From positions 1-7,144 of the forward strand of contig JAFUDW010000001.1 in assembly GCA_017464225.1 (NCBI GenBank): a DNA stretch of 7,144 bases, written 5' to 3'. A model generated the notes under the pieces. It was not told where the DNA came from. It saw only the letters and a program-made list of their open reading frames with translations, and made no database searches. This DNA is from Clostridia bacterium. Lineage in GTDB: Bacteria > Bacillota_A > Clostridia > Christensenellales > Aristaeellaceae. Shown here in pieces: positions 6,501-7,144 of the stretch (positions are counted from its first letter, which is position 1; every line of letters starts with the position of its first letter). The position numbers and the translations under genes are program-made.

Positions 6501-6932
6501 CGGCCCATTGCGCCGCAGCTGGACACGATGGTTTCGCAGGGCGCCATGACCCAGGAGGAGCGGCGGCTGATCCGCGAATCCGACATCGATCGCTTTTATC
6601 GCTCGTCCCTGGGGCTGCGCGTACGCGCCGCCTCCACGGTAAAGCGGGAGTGGAGCTTTTGCATCATGGAGGGCGATCTATTGGTACAGGGCGTGCTCGA
6701 TCTTTGCTTCCAGGAGGATGGCGCATGGGTGCTGGTGGATTACAAAACCGATCGCTGCCCAGCGGAGGAACTGCCCGGCATGTACGGCGACCAGCTGCGC
6801 TGGTACGCCCGAGCGCTTCGGGATATCACAAAAGCGCCGGTCAAGGAGCTCTGGCTTTACAGCCTGCGGGAGGGAAAGGCTGTGGAGGTGGAGGAAACGC
6901 CCATGGAGATCGCAAATACTAACCCTAATTAA
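3510..6932 (+). CDS. addA: ATP-dependent helicase/nuclease subunit AddA
   Basis: The helicase-nuclease subunit of AddAB, the Firmicutes counterpart of RecBCD, which resects double-strand breaks up to Chi and prepares 3' ends for RecA. The 1140 residues are somewhat shorter than B. subtilis AddA (1232). UvrD/SF1 motifs in order: Q-motif WTEAQQQAI (4-12); Walker A AAAGSGKT (23-30); motif Ia ITFTRAAAAEL (53-63); STLHVFC (94-100); motif II VDEYQD (372-377); motif III GDVKQSIYRFR (400-410); motif IV SSNFRS (438-443); motif V MTLHKSKGLEF (741-751); motif VI LLYVDMTRARE (816-826). The C-terminal RecB-type nuclease is intact: His988 (GTATH), Asp1064 (GVLDL), Asp1077 and Lys1079 (VDYKTD), and QLRWY (1095-1099). 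Helicase and nuclease should both be active. The usual upstream partner addB is not present; the toxin-antitoxin pair and two parS sites occupy that side. PcrA/UvrD is excluded by length and the nuclease domain, and RecB by the overall motif wording. Confidence 0.95.
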   Translation: MPQWTEAQQQAIDARNNETLVSAAAGSGKTAVLIEHVLQLLREGGKVDRLLIITFTRAAAAELRDRLVAALDQEAGQNKHLRRQMLAVRHAHISTLHVFCHHILRMHFQAADIDPMAKIGETTMLEPLLTRAVDESMEEVCQSEDADDIALVEQYGDAQIVDMARELYSFLRAQADPHGWIEEKLSDPAGEGLEPFLLLLRKEAMMSLEGADQLCRQALSLTERPGGPDYLATTLENDRALIDALTQALRAGQIPTGDIKFSARARAPKGGEYDAVLTDRCVNLRENMKDLVKEALSLLPDDLEEARSEVAYTLPALRALVRMVWNIDAKYAKYKEERNLLDYGDLEHLALKALEEKHVRDSVASGFDAIFVDEYQDVSAIQEAIVRRIHNEKNRLFMVGDVKQSIYRFRLADPTLFLTKYDHFSEDPAAKGRRILLSSNFRSRGNILAATNCVFERAMRRGATEIDYDEAAHLRAGAPSTGDPPVELHIISDEVEQSTEEAGESRKGWMYEAQLAAQRIKSLVGTPIRDKEGQRALRFRDCVILLRSASGHAPQIAKILADAGVPAYSDADAQYFELPEVRDMMNVLRVIDNPYQDIPLLSALRCPCFAFSSERLARIRLTDGTRQKPFWQIFYPLRETDADVRHFCEKIEQWRFWSQHLHTDQLIYKILRDTGLYARAGAQRDGGVRQANLRLLAERAQGEGVRFSLHTFLVTSDVARRINDAGTAKEMSENEDVARIMTLHKSKGLEFPVVILMELARHFRMPGDGEILRCDAEQGLALKRCDVEQRITGHTAAGRALEYKRRREIRAEEARLLYVDMTRAREQLILLASPRNLENDRLAWSLPEGDYAAGQASCMLDWIGQAVNPGLQSGQDTAYIAPNGSQWDLQWHNGADFKQHLPPEASFVIPDGLGKVDKDFLSTPPERRHRVLKISVTSLLRGGILGDDEEETIESKRRELHLDTLPQEVPNFMLEKKPGAADRGTATHKALCALDMERPIAPQLDTMVSQGAMTQEERRLIRESDIDRFYRSSLGLRVRAASTVKREWSFCIMEGDLLVQGVLDLCFQEDGAWVLVDYKTDRCPAEELPGMYGDQLRWYARALRDITKAPVKELWLYSLREGKAVEVEETPMEIANTNPN

Positions 6933-6965
6933 AAATGCACACATGAGAACAGAAATTTGACGGGG

Positions 6966-6996
6966 GATGATAAGGGCCTCCGCGGCCCTTATGATC
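6966..6996. other. GC-rich hairpin downstream of addA
   Basis: ATAAGGGCC (6970-6978) pairs perfectly with GGCCCTTAT (6984-6992) around a five-base loop; after one mismatch the stem continues with three more pairs (6966-6968 with 6994-6996). No T-run follows on either strand, so it is not a canonical intrinsic terminator. It may still act as a 3'-end barrier for the addA transcript or be part of a dispersed repeat. Confidence 0.55.
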
Positions 6997-7001
6997 CTGC
7001 G

Positions 7002-7022
7002 GCAGGGGACTTCGCCCCCTGC
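7002..7022. other. Second GC-rich hairpin downstream of addA
   Basis: GCAGGGG (7002-7008) pairs with CCCCTGC (7016-7022) around a seven-base loop containing TTCG. It lies nine bases after the first hairpin stem-loop's outer end and has no T-run. The pair of adjacent palindromes resembles an intergenic palindromic repeat unit, but only one copy is visible in this window. Confidence 0.5.
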
Positions 7023-7144
7023 ACCCACCCCGGCGAACAAAGTTAAATTCACTAACAAACGATTTCCGCCAGTTTAGCTTTTGGGTTGGCGTAAAGAGGC
7101 CGTCTGATGCCAAAGAAAAAGCAAGCTGCCGTCTGATTTGAGCG

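Larger units (their letters stand above)
6933..7144. other. Non-coding region after addA
   Basis: Apart from the two hairpins at 6966-7022, this 212-base end of the window shows no supported gene. A short open frame on the - strand (6925-7113) overlaps the addA end and reads through both palindromes, with no family likeness that I recognise. GCCGTCTGAT occurs twice, at 7099-7108 and 7128-7137. addA has no downstream co-directional gene inside the window. Confidence 0.5.

Noticed and set aside
1..7144. CRISPR array, tRNA/rRNA gene, riboswitch or insertion sequence
   Set aside because: I looked for regular repeats with spacers, tRNA-like cloverleaf ends, long conserved leaders and transposase fragments and found none. 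Intergenic gaps are all short.

Overview
The window looks like a piece of a bacterial chromosome from the Firmicutes, probably a moderately GC-rich anaerobic clostridial lineage. The evidence is the AddA-type (rather than RecBCD) recombination helicase-nuclease, strong AGGAG-type ribosome binding sites, Bacillus-type parS sites, and coding DNA of about 60% GC (221 of 360 bases counted by hand at 661-1020). I cannot place it at genus level from sequence alone. All genes run on the + strand.

Layout. (1) 1-536: the C-terminal 177 codons of seryl-tRNA synthetase, cut by the left edge. (2) 660-2672: a two-gene unit, glmM (phosphoglucosamine mutase) followed three bases later by a stand-alone left-handed beta-helix acetyltransferase that keeps the key residues of the GlmU acetyltransferase domain. 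Together they would take GlcN-6-P to GlcNAc-1-P for cell-wall precursors. A textbook intrinsic terminator closes the unit at 2692-2718. (3) 2720-3426: immediately after that terminator is a near-consensus extended -10 promoter driving an overlapping MNT-HEPN pair (MntA-like antitoxin nucleotidyltransferase and HepT-like toxin RNase). This block is about 45% GC (162 of 360 bases at 2761-3120), clearly lower than its neighbours, so it looks like an acquired toxin-antitoxin cassette. (4) 3434-3494: two perfect 16-bp palindromes, TGTTTCACGTGAAACA, 45 bp apart centre to centre. Each is an exact match to the bacterial chromosome-partition site parS bound by ParB (Spo0J). (5) 3510-6932: a complete addA, with all UvrD-type helicase motifs and a C-terminal PD-(D/E)xK nuclease. 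Its usual partner addB is not next to it upstream. (6) 6933-7144: non-coding, with two strong GC-rich hairpins and a short direct repeat.

The most notable feature is the paired parS sites between a toxin-antitoxin module and addA. The second parS occupies the addA leader, five bases before its Shine-Dalgarno sequence, so ParB loading could affect addA or hepT expression. The sites also imply that the window lies in the origin-proximal part of the chromosome, as parS sites usually do. Nothing here is clearly a wholly new system; the interest is in the arrangement.
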